Positions 17,201 to 24,904 of a DNA stretch of 64,000 bases are shown piece by piece. Numbering within the stretch: the stretch's first letter is position 1; the number at the start of each line of letters is the position of its first letter. Below the pieces are notes generated by a model that saw only the letters and a list, made by a program, of their open reading frames with translations, was not told where the DNA came from and ran no database searches. The position numbers and the translations under genes are program-made. Source of the DNA: Methanoregulaceae archaeon UBA467 (GTDB lineage Archaea > Halobacteriota > Methanomicrobia > Methanomicrobiales > Methanospirillaceae). Where the stretch lies: assembly GCA_002503825.1 (NCBI GenBank), contig DASP01000012.1, forward strand, positions 1 to 64,000, read 5' to 3'.

Positions 17201-20190
17201 TGGGGCCCGTTATAGGTAACTGGATTCGAACTGTCGAAGTCATTGAAGCAGACCAGGTTTCCGTCACCCGGGGAATTCATCCGTAACAGGGCGCCGGTGC
17301 ATGAAGTGAACGTGTTCCGTGCAAACGTGCTTCCGGAGAGCATGTCAACGAATATGACTTCAGATCCAGTGCAACTGGTGAATACGTTATCTGCGATGGT
17401 CTGATTGCTCCCGCCGAGCCAGATAACCCTCCCCATATTCGAGAACGTGTTATTGGCTATAATGTTGTTGTCAGAGGGGTAGAAGCTGAATCCGCCTACT
17501 CTTAAATAGTTGCCAGCATTGACGATATTGTTCTCGAACCTGATATTATGAGCGTAGAAATTGATTTTGGCGAATGTGTCGAATGCACAGTTCCGGATTA
17601 CCGTGTTTTCCCCCCTTAAATCGACAGTCCGCGTCGAATTCAGGAAACTAATCCCCTCGATCTCTACAGGCGAATAGAAATATTTCGTACGTCCTGCATT
17701 GTAGAGGACCTGGTCTCTTCCTTCCCCGATCAGGCTGATCTCCCGGTAAAGTTGGAGAGACCCTGAATCAGGGTCATTGTAGGTCCCGTTGTATACGAAT
17801 ACAGTATCGCCGTCCCAGAGCTGCGGGTTTACCAGTGCATCCCAGATCTCGGTGTAATCGGCACCGGTTGCACCAACAGTCCAGGTCCGTGGTGTGTGGG
17901 CTGCCACCGTGATATAGTCTGTTTTTACTTCTGATGCACTTTCCCCGTCATTTGTCACCGTCAGGTTGACGGTGTAGGTGCCGGCAGTTGTGTACATGTA
18001 TGCCGGGTTTTGTCCGGTACTGTCGAGAACTCCGTCGTTGTTAAAGTCCCATGCCCAGGAGGTCGGATTCCCCGTTGATATGTCAGAAAACTGTACTATG
18101 AGGGGTAATTCTCCTGATACCGGATTTGCAGTGAAGTCCGCGGTTAGCGATTGTGGTCCGGAATCACCGATATAGGTCCGGTAGCTCCCCAGGAGCGGTT
18201 CATAATCAAAGTGGAAAGGATCTCCATAGGATGGCGGAATAACAAATGGTTCATCCCCGAGCCCGTTGCCATCGCCGTCTGTGCCGGTATAGCCTGCCCA
18301 GTAGTTACCGGGGTATCCCGTATAGGATGTCCCCTGGTAGACATATGTGACCGGCTGGGTCGCATTCCAGGATATTGCGCCCTGGGGTCCGTTATAGGTA
18401 ATTGGATTCAAACTGTCGAAGTCATTGAAGCAGACCAGGTTTCCGTCACCCGGGGAATTCATCCGTAACAAGGCGCCGGTGCATGCAGTGAAAGTGTTCC
18501 GTGCGAACGTGCTTCCGGAGAGCATGTCAACGAATATGACTTCAGTTCCAGTGCAACTGGTGAATACGTTATCTGCGATGGTCTGATTGCTCCCGCCGAG
18601 CCAGATAACCCTCCCCATATTCGAGAACGTGTTATTGGCAATAATGTTGTTGTCAGAGGGGTAGAAGCTGAATCCGCCTACTCTAAGATAGTTGCCTGCA
18701 TTGACGATATTGTTCTCGAACCTGATATTATGAGCGTAGAAATTGATTTTGGCGAATGTGTCGAATGCACAGTTCCGGATTACCGTGTTCTCACCCCTTA
18801 AATCGACAGTCCGCGTCGAATTCAGGAAACTAATCCCCTCGATCTCTACAGGCGAATAGAAATATTTCGTACGTCCTGCATTGTAGAGGACCTGGTCTCT
18901 TCCTTCCCCGATCAGGCTGATCTCCCGGTAAAGTTGGAGGGACCCTGAATCAGGGTCAGTGTAGGTCCCGTTGTATACGAATACAGTATCGCCGTCCCAG
19001 AGCTGCGGGTTTACCAGTGCATCCCAGATCTCGGTGTAGTCGGCACCGGTTGCACCGACCGTCCATGTCTTGGGCGTGTGCTGGGTCACTTTAATATAGT
19101 CTGTTTTTACTTCTGAGTCGATTCCACCATCATTTGTCACTGTGAGATTTACCGAGTAATTTCCATCAATGGTATAGGTATAAACAGGATTCTGGTCGGT
19201 GCTGTCGACGACTCCGTCGTTCTCGAAGTCCCATGCCCAGGAGGTCGGGCTCCCTGTTGAGGCGTCAGTAAACTGCACGGTGAGGGGAACTTCACCTGAA
19301 ATGGGATTTGCAGTGAAGTCCGCGACCGGGGCAGGCGAAGGTACATAAGGAATCCCCACGACCGAGTATCCGCTTGCGCCCGGGTCATCCATCCTGTTTG
19401 TCCACGAGATGCCCTGTCCCTGGTTCGCCGCAAGGCACCAGCCGTACCCGTTGAAGGTCGCAAACGACGTGAGGTTGGTGAAGCTGAACTCAACCTTTGA
19501 CGCCCCGTTATTCTCCAGCGTGACTCCGCTGAACTTCGAGGGGTACATGTTCCCGACCTTCAGGTCAATGAACATCAGCTGGAAGGCGTTAGACGTATCT
19601 GAAATGTCCTGGCCGAAATACAGGGGCAGGGAAGGAACGCCGAGCGTACCCGGACCGGGTTTCCAGGTCTGCGGCCCATAAATGAAGTCTGCCTTCGTAA
19701 ACGTCTCGTCCACGGCGCCTTCGACATAGGCATAATCCGTCGGTACCTGGTTCGGTACGCTGCTCGTCGTCCAGTTATATCCGCTCGTCTTTACATGGAC
19801 GCTGAAATCATCCGGTATAGTCCCGTTCACCGCGAGGAGGATGACGATGTCGTCGTCGAAACCCCTGCCGCCGGTGTTGGTAACGTAGAATGTTCCGGAC
19901 TGGTTTGTGGCGGTCGAGACCTGGCCGCTGGCCTGGGCGACATCAATAGATATATGAAGTTCGTTCAGACCGCCGCCGTCGGCCTTGATGTAGTATGTAT
20001 TGTCCGGTCCGCCAAAGACCGGGCCGTCGAGGTCGTATTTCACTCCGTCGTCATTCGCTACACCGACGAAGATGTGGCGGATGTCGGGAAGGGGGTCTGC
20101 GGTAACCGCTGGTATCGAAAATATGACCAGCAGAATTAGGAATAGAGCAACATAACGGCTCAATTTTCTATAATAGGAATCATTTCTCAT
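11281..20190 (-). CDS. Giant secreted PKD / beta-helix surface protein
   Basis: A protein of 2969 residues from ATG 20190, with AGGTG five bases upstream; the signal peptide (KLSRYVALFLILLVIFSIPAVTA) follows. Approximate order: unnamed two-part domain (33-280), PKD (285-370), right-handed beta-helix of NosD/pectate-lyase type (372-678), PKD (680-765), beta-helix (767-1068), PKD (1075-1160), two-part domain (1163-1400), BIG2-like Ig domain (1405-1490), two-part domain (1497-1727), two PKDs (1727-1895), beta-helix (1897-2193), then nine PKDs to the end, 14 in all. Each beta-helix closes with a DxDGNGLGD-like calcium-type loop. The last six PKDs are tandem 258-bp copies. The protein stops at a PKD end (ETVWVI) with no membrane segment or sorting signal, so how it is held at the surface is unclear. 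Likely a cell-surface adhesion or matrix protein. Confidence 0.9.
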   Translation of the reverse strand: MRNDSYYRKLSRYVALFLILLVIFSIPAVTADPLPDIRHIFVGVANDDGVKYDLDGPVFGGPDNTYYIKADGGGLNELHISIDVAQASGQVSTATNQSGTFYVTNTGGRGFDDDIVILLAVNGTIPDDFSVHVKTSGYNWTTSSVPNQVPTDYAYVEGAVDETFTKADFIYGPQTWKPGPGTLGVPSLPLYFGQDISDTSNAFQLMFIDLKVGNMYPSKFSGVTLENNGASKVEFSFTNLTSFATFNGYGWCLAANQGQGISWTNRMDDPGASGYSVVGIPYVPSPAPVADFTANPISGEVPLTVQFTDASTGSPTSWAWDFENDGVVDSTDQNPVYTYTIDGNYSVNLTVTNDGGIDSEVKTDYIKVTQHTPKTWTVGATGADYTEIWDALVNPQLWDGDTVFVYNGTYTDPDSGSLQLYREISLIGEGRDQVLYNAGRTKYFYSPVEIEGISFLNSTRTVDLRGENTVIRNCAFDTFAKINFYAHNIRFENNIVNAGNYLRVGGFSFYPSDNNIIANNTFSNMGRVIWLGGSNQTIADNVFTSCTGTEVIFVDMLSGSTFARNTFTACTGALLRMNSPGDGNLVCFNDFDSLNPITYNGPQGAISWNATQPVTYVYQGTSYTGYPGNYWAGYTGTDGDGNGLGDEPFVIPPSYGDPFHFDYEPLLGSYRTYIGDSGPQSLTADFTANPVSGELPLIVQFSDISTGNPTSWAWDFNNDGVLDSTGQNPAYMYTTAGTYTVNLTVTNDGESASEVKTDYITVAAHTPRTWTVGATGADYTEIWDALVNPQLWDGDTVFVYNGTYNDPDSGSLQLYREISLIGEGRDQVLYNAGRTKYFYSPVEIEGISFLNSTRTVDLRGENTVIRNCAFDTFAKINFYAHNIRFENNIVNAGNYLRVGGFSFYPSDNNIIANNTFSNMGRVIWLGGSNQTIADNVFTSCTGSEVIFVDMLSGSTFARNTFTSCTGALLRMNSPGDGNLVCFNDFDSSNPVTYNGPQGAISWNTTQPVTYTYQGVSHAGYLGNHWAGYTGTDSDGNGLGDEPFVVPPSFGDPFHFDYAPLMGSYQDYLVDFASQSPTAYFTANVTSGEAPFTITFTDLSTGSPTSWAWDFENDGIVDCTDQNPVYTYTTAGTYSVSLTVTSEDGTDSEIRNDYITVSEPSGPTVLSGYNNIFVRVANDDGVKYNAFDNHTYNIRFEGINRGLNALHISTDPSVNFGQVTVTDSQSGTFYATDSGGKGYEDEIILLVAVNGTIPDDFSLHITSDGYTWTPNPVSNQPPALDTVTYQPLALDETFTKEDFIYGPQIWKPTGNEADYPIYAGQDLTDTEDTFHLMFIDLNAGVLRPNTDLENQGAVRINYTFGNHDSFAAFSVYAYCQKSNNGDDMVAWTNALTPDKAMSGYSVVGKISPPVAAINVTPDTVFITAGDNLQLTATAYDIESAVIPGTVFNWTSTDVTVATVNETGYLTAVAEGISTITASSGDVSATTHVTVQRAETPAGGVIPATDDVYLIVANDNGARFNDFGDDSFHIIWTGGGLNALHISNGSSTSYEGEVTQTPERSGTFYVTTTGGRGYFDTIFLCVAVNGTIPDDFRLHIQADGYQWTPNPTPHSEPASDTITYVNATLDEWFTKDDLTYGPQTWRPAAGTTYPIYAGQDVSDTSNQFRMMFIDLYGGALSAHSLRVRYEIENLSSMAAFNAYGYGQNANSVNDCLTTWTNDISSSGWTVLGLPAPVTNFNADKTAGDAPLTVMFTDTSANTPVSWAWDFENDGIIDSTGQNPTHTYAAAGMYTVNLTASNAYGSNSEVKTNYILVSYDSVDFVANVTSGDAPLAVAFTDASTGSPTAWAWDFENDGIIDSTGHNATFIYSSEGTYSVKLSVTADNETKSSVKTDYIQVSPHIPKTWTVGSSGCDFITLADALGSPSVIEGDKVFVYNGTYAASGVIKPVSITGEGAEIVTLDLGGGTVRISGTGTVIEKVRFTNGLLYFNSGSGTYVPPTGVIVRNCIFENMKNPSGQGSIYLGMSNNTLIGNTFRNNNVYNLIYVAASDGTTGNRIENNIFTNTTSTATLKGIIRLATGIGPVICNNTFTDNDMPCILIMRNIGAGTRIYQNDFIVPDGISPVALQGPAAAAFQWISPQEVAYTRQGTAYTKVLGNYWNTYDGTDADGDGIGDTPYTLVTNQIDEAPLIDQVRAYFGQATPPIAYFTANVTSGTAPLSVGFTDTSSGSPTAWSWSFGDGYTSAEQNPAHTYASDGSYQVNLTVSNALGTDTREKTGYITVTSTLPDPPVVNFIGDNRTGPAPLTVHFTDQSTSNPTAWAWDFNNDGVIDSTEQNPTHTYTTAGTYQVNLTASNAGGSANRLKGNYIQVTSDDNSNPVVDFSADSRDGTAPLTVQFTDLSVTAPIEWAWDFENDGVIDSTLQNPAHTYTMPGTYQVNLSVINASGTANRLKANYIHVSAPSGTVVASFTADPNTGRAPCFVRFTDTSTGDGITGYEWDFGDGATSTQERPTHLYRSAGTYTVTLNVISGTGSGTATGTVKVTGGSINPGGNKVKAQFTSSPSAGRAPLEVHFTDRSIGATTWNWDFGDGSSSTEPSPVHVYSASGTYKVALSVSGTDGSDTTTGTIMVIGGSITPGGNEKAQFISSPSAGRAPLEVQFTDRSSGATTWNWDFGDGSSSTETSPVHVYSVPGTYKVTLSVNGTEGTDTTTGTIMVIGGSITPGGNVKAQFTSSPSVGRAPLEVHFTDRSSGATSWNWDFGDGSNSTEKSPVHVYSTSGTYKMTLSVSGTEGTDTTNGMIMVTGSPDTPGGNVNARFTASPMVGRAPLEVQFTDRSSGATTWTWDFGDGSTSTEQNPSQVYTTSGTYKVSLSVSGTDGTDTTTGTVMVIGGSSIHPGGKTNAQFTASPKAGRAPLEVQFSDRSSWATNQSWDFGDGMNSTEVNPVHIFTDKGTYKVILTVTIGNNIESATETVWVI
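11284..12820 (-). repeat. Six tandem PKD repeats, 258-bp period
   Basis: The 3' end of the giant gene consists of six PKD units of 86 codons. For example, the same GATCACCATGATCG string recurs at 12061 and 12319, exactly 258 bp apart. Units share GRAPLEV, FTDRSSGATTW and WDFGDGS, and are joined by a SITPGGN-type linker. The inner copies are the most alike, which is what unequal crossing-over within the array would give. Copy number may differ between strains. Confidence 0.85.
17170..19052 (-). repeat. Two 1182-bp PKD/beta-helix units with a nearly identical core
   Basis: Positions 17170-17870 match 18352-19052 at a constant offset of 1182 bp (394 codons). By eye, about 14 of 600 bases differ between 17221-17820 and 18403-19002, while the PKD and beta-helix ends outside this core are clearly more diverged. 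This points to recent gene conversion or duplication within one reading frame. The third beta-helix of the protein (13610-14500) is only distantly similar. Confidence 0.88.
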
Positions 20191-20331
20191 GGGTGCACCT
20201 GAATCAGAAATACAGCGGAACATATCCGCTTCTTAATTAAATTGAATTAATCTATGGTTATTTCTAATGTCTAATCCTTAATATATAATAATTTATAAAA
20301 TTTCCGTTTAAAATTAATATAATTATATTAA
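20191..20331 (-). promoter_or_regulatory. AT-rich promoter region of the giant surface-protein gene
   Basis: Very AT-rich, with TATA-like runs around 20277-20300 (ATATATAATAATTTATAAAA on the plus strand), about 90-110 bp from the ATG at 20190. It also separates this gene from the 1112-residue gene on the same strand, so the two can be transcribed independently. The long AT-rich leader is unlike the short leaders elsewhere in the window. Confidence 0.4.
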
Positions 20332-23300
20332 CTATAGTACTTCTGCTTCACGGGGATGTTCCAGTGGTCCGATCTCTTTTTTGAAGGTCCCGTCTTCGAA
20401 GTTAACAGTAATAACGTTCTCTTTTCCTGGCATGACGTCGATATCGAAGAACATTGAAAAATCGCCGGATATAACTTTTACCGAATAACTCCCCATCGGC
20501 ATATACTCAAAAACGTGCGGCGTCGTGTATCCCGAATAGCGATCGTCAATATATATCCTGGCCCCGTCCGGGGTGCCTGCAACCGAAATAGCACCATATA
20601 CATAGGGAGTAAGCTGAAGGCGGACCGTTGCGTCGTCTTCAAGGGTGGGATCTTCAACAACACTGAACACCTGTTCGTCCGGGATATACCCGGGGCTGGA
20701 TACAAGTACACGGTGCATACCGGGAGATACCCGGTCAATGCGGCACGGAGTTGTGAAACCGGTTTGAAAACCGTCGAAAAGTACATCCGCACCTGAAGGA
20801 GTGGAAATGACCATTACCGATGCCATTTCAGTCTCTTCCCGGTTCAGTTTCACCGTCTCGCCGACCTGGACATAATCTGACAGTTGTTTCAGAATGTAGT
20901 CCCCGCCGTCACGGATGGTGACATATGCGCTGTTACCTTCCACTGTTACCTTTTTTGGAATTTGCAGCACAGGCGGTTTTCCGTTTATTGTAAATTTCTT
21001 CCCGTCATAGATATCTGATTCAATCCTGAATGATCGTGTGCGGAGCGGCTCGATGGAAAAAAATACGTTCGACATTATTCCCGGAAGGACGGTCACCGTG
21101 CTGGTCTTCACTGCATAGGGAGTATTTCCCTTTTCGATTTTTATCGTATGAGATCCTGCCCGCAAATTGGATATCACTGCGGGTGTGATAACGCGGGTCT
21201 TAAATCCGTTGACACTGATTGCCGCACCCTGTGGATAGGAATTTACATATATTCCTCCTGCGTCCGGGTCAGATCTCTTCGTGGAAACCTGGCTTTCATT
21301 TTCAGACTCTCGGTATGCCGGGATAAGAACAACATCGAGAAGCGTATCATTTTTTACCATGACCGGAACGTCGATCTGCTGAAACATATCTTTCAGGAGA
21401 GTAATGGTGAAGTTGCCGGCATCCAGACCGGTTATGGAAAAGGGTGTCGTCGCATTCAATGGTGTCCCGTCAAGGAGAATATCCGCACCGGGGGGATAAC
21501 TGGATATGGTCAGCGTGTAACCGGGATCTGTTGAAACAGGGCCGGATAATTTATTCGTTCCGGTATCCTGCACCGGAGCGGATTGGTCCTCTTCCGTCCG
21601 GATGGTTTCGGGGGCTGGATATGCAGAGGCGGATTCAATTGCAGGTGCAGGCTGATCAGGACCGACCAGGAATTCGAAGATCATCGTGATTATGTCATCG
21701 AGGAAACTCCTGTCAACTGGATTATCACGTATGTCCTTGCTTTCCATCACAGGGACGGTTGGTCCTGTTTCAGCCTGCGAACGCCCCTGTTCCCTGGAAA
21801 CCTGGGTGGCTGATGGATCCCCGTATGTCGATACTCCATGCGGAACTGAGTTTTGTGACGGCTCATACAGTATCGAGACATTTCCGGAAGCGGGCAGAAC
21901 CCTGGCATCCGCGGGATGAGACAGTGCAAGAACCATACCCCTGAGTTCCAGCGGCAATCCGTCACCATCGTTTCCGGGAGGCTGAATGGATACGCTATTG
22001 TCTCCCCATTCAAGATATTGTGCAACATCGTGGGACGATACCGATACGGGGGTGCCGGCATCACTGATATCCTCCCATTGCCCCTCGTTCAGCCTGACGG
22101 ATCCACCGACCCGGGATTCTCCGGTCGACCGTGTGCTGATTATCGAAAGGACTGCGTCGTCCCATGGGTAAAGGTCGATTGTTCCCTTCAGGGGAATGGT
22201 GATGACAGGTTCATTGGCATCGCCTCCGGTAACTAAATCGGGCGCGATAATGAGGGCCCCTTCCCCAATCCAGCAGGTGGTCTGTCCAGCGGATGTATTG
22301 TCATATGCGACGACGAGCATCATACCGTCCACTCGCACCATTGATGACGGCGGTCCGTTATTCATCACGGTAACCGTGTGCCGGAACGGGGGCCCGATGA
22401 GTCCTGTCACATTGTAGCAATACGTACCTGTGACAGGGGAACCGGATTTCCCGACTGCCGAGTGGAAATAAGTATCCGGTGTCAGGGCGACCCCGTCCCA
22501 TTTCAGTAAAAGATCCACATCCGTGCCCTTTCCCGATACCTGGTTTTTTCCTTCGCCCGTGTATACATACAGGCGTCCGGGCCCGGTTGATGTTGTGCCA
22601 GGCAGTCCGGGATCAAATCCGGAACTGAATGACTGGCCTTTGTAGAAGGTTCCGGAATTTCCCTGTATCGTAAAGATCTCTATTGTTCCGTTCGCAACAA
22701 ACTTTTCCAGTACATAAAATTCCCTGTCCCGCTGATCGGAATCGGTTGAACCCTCACCGGTCGTTTCGTACCCGACGGTATTTCCGGAACTTCCTGTGCC
22801 GGACTGGCCGTTATCACCTCCCTGTCCGGATGAGCCCATCACCTGGTACCCGCTGGAGCCTTCCCCGGAAACCATGTTGGTCCAGGAGATCCCTTTTCCC
22901 TGGTTTGACTGGTTGCACCAGCCATAAATGTTAAAAGCGACCATTGATCCCGGATTGTCAACAGAATACTCAAGCTTTATCATCCCGTTATCGTTCAGGC
23001 CTGAAAGGCCGGCATTGGGCCCGATCAGTCCGGCATTCAGCTCTATGAACATGATATGAAATTCAGCTGAAGGGTCGGACATGTCCTGCCCGAAATAGAG
23101 AGGATAATTCATGGGATCAGTAGCGCCTGCCGGTTTCCAGTTCTGTGGACCGTATATAAAATCCGTTTTTGTGAATGTGTCTTCAACAGATCCGTCAATA
23201 TATGTGATATTCTCTTCAGAAGGCGGCATGTTCAGTACTGCGGTGGGAGTCCAGCGATATCCGCTCGCCTTTACATGGAGCGAGAAATCGTCCGGAACGT

Positions 23301-23670
23301 CCCCCTTTACCGCGACCATGAGGAACATGTTGTCAAAAAAACCTCTTCCGCCCGTATCTGACAGGAAAAACGTTCCGAATGTCTCTTCCGTGGTGGTCAC
23401 CTGCCCGTACGGATCATCCGGGTTCGTGGTGATATGCAGTGCATTCAGTCCGCCGCCATCGAACTTGATATATTCCGTTCCGGCGCCATGCGCAAGTGTT
23501 ATATCAAAATGCTGCGCTGCGGGCATCGGGTTTTCCCCGGTGTCCTGTGCACAGGCAATTCCCGGGGTAGCGAACGCAATAAGAAATAGGATTATGAGGA
23601 CCCTGCGATACCGGCCGGTCAGGCCATTTCCTGAAATAGTATTAAAAATCCTGTCACGCACTACCTGCAT
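20332..23670 (-). CDS. Large secreted protein: two-part domain, DUF3344-like region, PEGA repeats
   Basis: A protein of 1112 residues. GAGGGA five bases before ATG 23670 supports the start. Signal peptide to about residue 41 (VLIILFLIAFATPGIACA). Residues 52-287 carry the same two-part domain found three times in the giant protein downstream (GGGLNALHI, GTFFLSDTGGRG, YGPQNWKPAG, MFIELNAG, GYQVMG). Residues 315-580 resemble DUF3344, a beta-rich region seen in methanogen surface proteins. After a low-complexity linker come about five PEGA or PEGA-like modules (715-1095), the last two with ISTPSGADVLFDG and GTPDGARIYIDD. Ends without a membrane anchor. Lies upstream of, and on the same strand as, the giant gene; divergent from the MoxR operon. 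Probably an extracellular assembly or binding protein. Confidence 0.88.
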   Translation of the reverse strand: MQVVRDRIFNTISGNGLTGRYRRVLIILFLIAFATPGIACAQDTGENPMPAAQHFDITLAHGAGTEYIKFDGGGLNALHITTNPDDPYGQVTTTEETFGTFFLSDTGGRGFFDNMFLMVAVKGDVPDDFSLHVKASGYRWTPTAVLNMPPSEENITYIDGSVEDTFTKTDFIYGPQNWKPAGATDPMNYPLYFGQDMSDPSAEFHIMFIELNAGLIGPNAGLSGLNDNGMIKLEYSVDNPGSMVAFNIYGWCNQSNQGKGISWTNMVSGEGSSGYQVMGSSGQGGDNGQSGTGSSGNTVGYETTGEGSTDSDQRDREFYVLEKFVANGTIEIFTIQGNSGTFYKGQSFSSGFDPGLPGTTSTGPGRLYVYTGEGKNQVSGKGTDVDLLLKWDGVALTPDTYFHSAVGKSGSPVTGTYCYNVTGLIGPPFRHTVTVMNNGPPSSMVRVDGMMLVVAYDNTSAGQTTCWIGEGALIIAPDLVTGGDANEPVITIPLKGTIDLYPWDDAVLSIISTRSTGESRVGGSVRLNEGQWEDISDAGTPVSVSSHDVAQYLEWGDNSVSIQPPGNDGDGLPLELRGMVLALSHPADARVLPASGNVSILYEPSQNSVPHGVSTYGDPSATQVSREQGRSQAETGPTVPVMESKDIRDNPVDRSFLDDIITMIFEFLVGPDQPAPAIESASAYPAPETIRTEEDQSAPVQDTGTNKLSGPVSTDPGYTLTISSYPPGADILLDGTPLNATTPFSITGLDAGNFTITLLKDMFQQIDVPVMVKNDTLLDVVLIPAYRESENESQVSTKRSDPDAGGIYVNSYPQGAAISVNGFKTRVITPAVISNLRAGSHTIKIEKGNTPYAVKTSTVTVLPGIMSNVFFSIEPLRTRSFRIESDIYDGKKFTINGKPPVLQIPKKVTVEGNSAYVTIRDGGDYILKQLSDYVQVGETVKLNREETEMASVMVISTPSGADVLFDGFQTGFTTPCRIDRVSPGMHRVLVSSPGYIPDEQVFSVVEDPTLEDDATVRLQLTPYVYGAISVAGTPDGARIYIDDRYSGYTTPHVFEYMPMGSYSVKVISGDFSMFFDIDVMPGKENVITVNFEDGTFKKEIGPLEHPREAEVL

Positions 23671-23715
23671 CGTATTCCCTCGAATTGTGAATAATATGTT
23701 TTAAGTCAGTATATG

Positions 23716-23772
23716 ATAACAAATAAATTGTTATTTGCCTCATATGTCAAATATATTCAGTTTATATATTTA
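23716..23772. promoter_or_regulatory. Divergent promoter with inverted repeat (surface proteins / MoxR operon)
   Basis: ATAACAA (23716-23722) and TTGTTAT (23728-23734) form perfect 7-bp arms with a 5-bp spacer, 46 bp from the start of the 1112-residue secreted-protein gene. A strong TATA element, TTTATATATTTAA, lies at 23761-23773 for the MoxR operon, whose ATG is at 23799 with GGGTGA just before it. One regulator bound here could control both directions. Confidence 0.5.
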
Positions 23773-23798
23773 ACATTAGGCGTGATGCAGGGTGACCC

Positions 23799-24860
23799 AT
23801 GAAAGAATATCCGACATCAATATTTGGGAAAAGTGGATTTGATGCGCTATATGAATATGGTTCCAGTGAAGGCACAAAATTAAATAGTGATGAACTTAAT
23901 CGCTCCGCCCGGCATTATCTGAATGATCTCGAACCGGTTTTCCTTGAGATGAAAAAGATAGTTGTCGGACAGGAAAACGTCATTTCCCACCTGGTAACAG
24001 CCCTCATTTCAGGAGGACACGTGCTTCTTGAGGGCGTTCCCGGCATCGCAAAAACGCTGACTGTTCACACGCTTTCCAGGGTTCTCGACTGTTCATTTAC
24101 CCGGATACAGTTTACCCCCGATCTCCTCCCTGCCGATATCATCGGGACAAAGATATTCGACCGGAGCGAGTCCGGTTTCAAAACATTCAGGGGTCCGGTA
24201 TTTCACCAGTTCATCCTTGCAGACGAGATCAATCGTGCACCTCCAAAAGTCCAGTCCGCCCTGCTCGAAGCCATGCAGGAGATGCAGGTCACAATCCAGG
24301 GTGAAACCATCCGTCTCGAAAAGCCGTTCTTTGTCATGGCCACCCAGAACCCCCTCGAATCGGAAGGAACCTACCCGCTTCCTGATGCACAGGTCGACCG
24401 GTTCATGTTCAAGATTCTCATGGATTACCCCTCGTGCAGCGAGGAACTGGATATCCTGAACCGTTACACGGGAGATGAGATGCCAGTCCCGGATGCCGTT
24501 TTGTCAGTTGAAAAAATAAATGAACTGCAGGTTTTTGCACGAAAAATCCATATCGAACAGAGCATACTCGAATATGTCGTCCGTCTCACGGATGCCACCC
24601 GCCACCCTGAGCAGTTCGGGATAGACCTCGGGGACTGTATCGAATGGGGGGCATCTCCCAGGGCCTCCGTATGGCTTGTCCTTGGATCCAAGGCTCATGC
24701 ACTGCTGGAGGGACGGGGGTATGTCATCCCCGAGGATGTCATTGCGGTTGCCCATGCAGTGCTCAGGCACCGGATTCTCATCTCCTATGAAGGATTGAGC
24801 AGGGGAATACGCCCGGATGATGTGATAGACAGGATGCTGGGGACAGTTGAAATTCCATGA
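23799..24860 (+). CDS. MoxR-family AAA+ ATPase
   Basis: A protein of 353 residues with Walker A GVPGIAKT, Walker B FILADEINRAPPKVQSALLE, the sensor-1 region MATQNPLESEGTYPLPDAQVDRF and an AAA lid domain at the C terminus. MoxR ATPases act as chaperones that use ATP to mature metal-containing or multi-subunit complexes together with VWA-domain partners. A 45-residue N-terminal extension precedes the AAA core. GGGTGA lies four bases before the ATG. First gene of a tight operon (MoxR, DUF58, VWA, BatD-like), with stops and starts touching. Divergent from the large surface-protein genes, which makes these or their partners possible clients; that is inference. Confidence 0.93.
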   Translation: MKEYPTSIFGKSGFDALYEYGSSEGTKLNSDELNRSARHYLNDLEPVFLEMKKIVVGQENVISHLVTALISGGHVLLEGVPGIAKTLTVHTLSRVLDCSFTRIQFTPDLLPADIIGTKIFDRSESGFKTFRGPVFHQFILADEINRAPPKVQSALLEAMQEMQVTIQGETIRLEKPFFVMATQNPLESEGTYPLPDAQVDRFMFKILMDYPSCSEELDILNRYTGDEMPVPDAVLSVEKINELQVFARKIHIEQSILEYVVRLTDATRHPEQFGIDLGDCIEWGASPRASVWLVLGSKAHALLEGRGYVIPEDVIAVAHAVLRHRILISYEGLSRGIRPDDVIDRMLGTVEIP

Positions 24861-24904
24861 AAATCCGTAATTCAGCAGGGAACCTGATTTCCGGGGAGGA
24901 TCCC

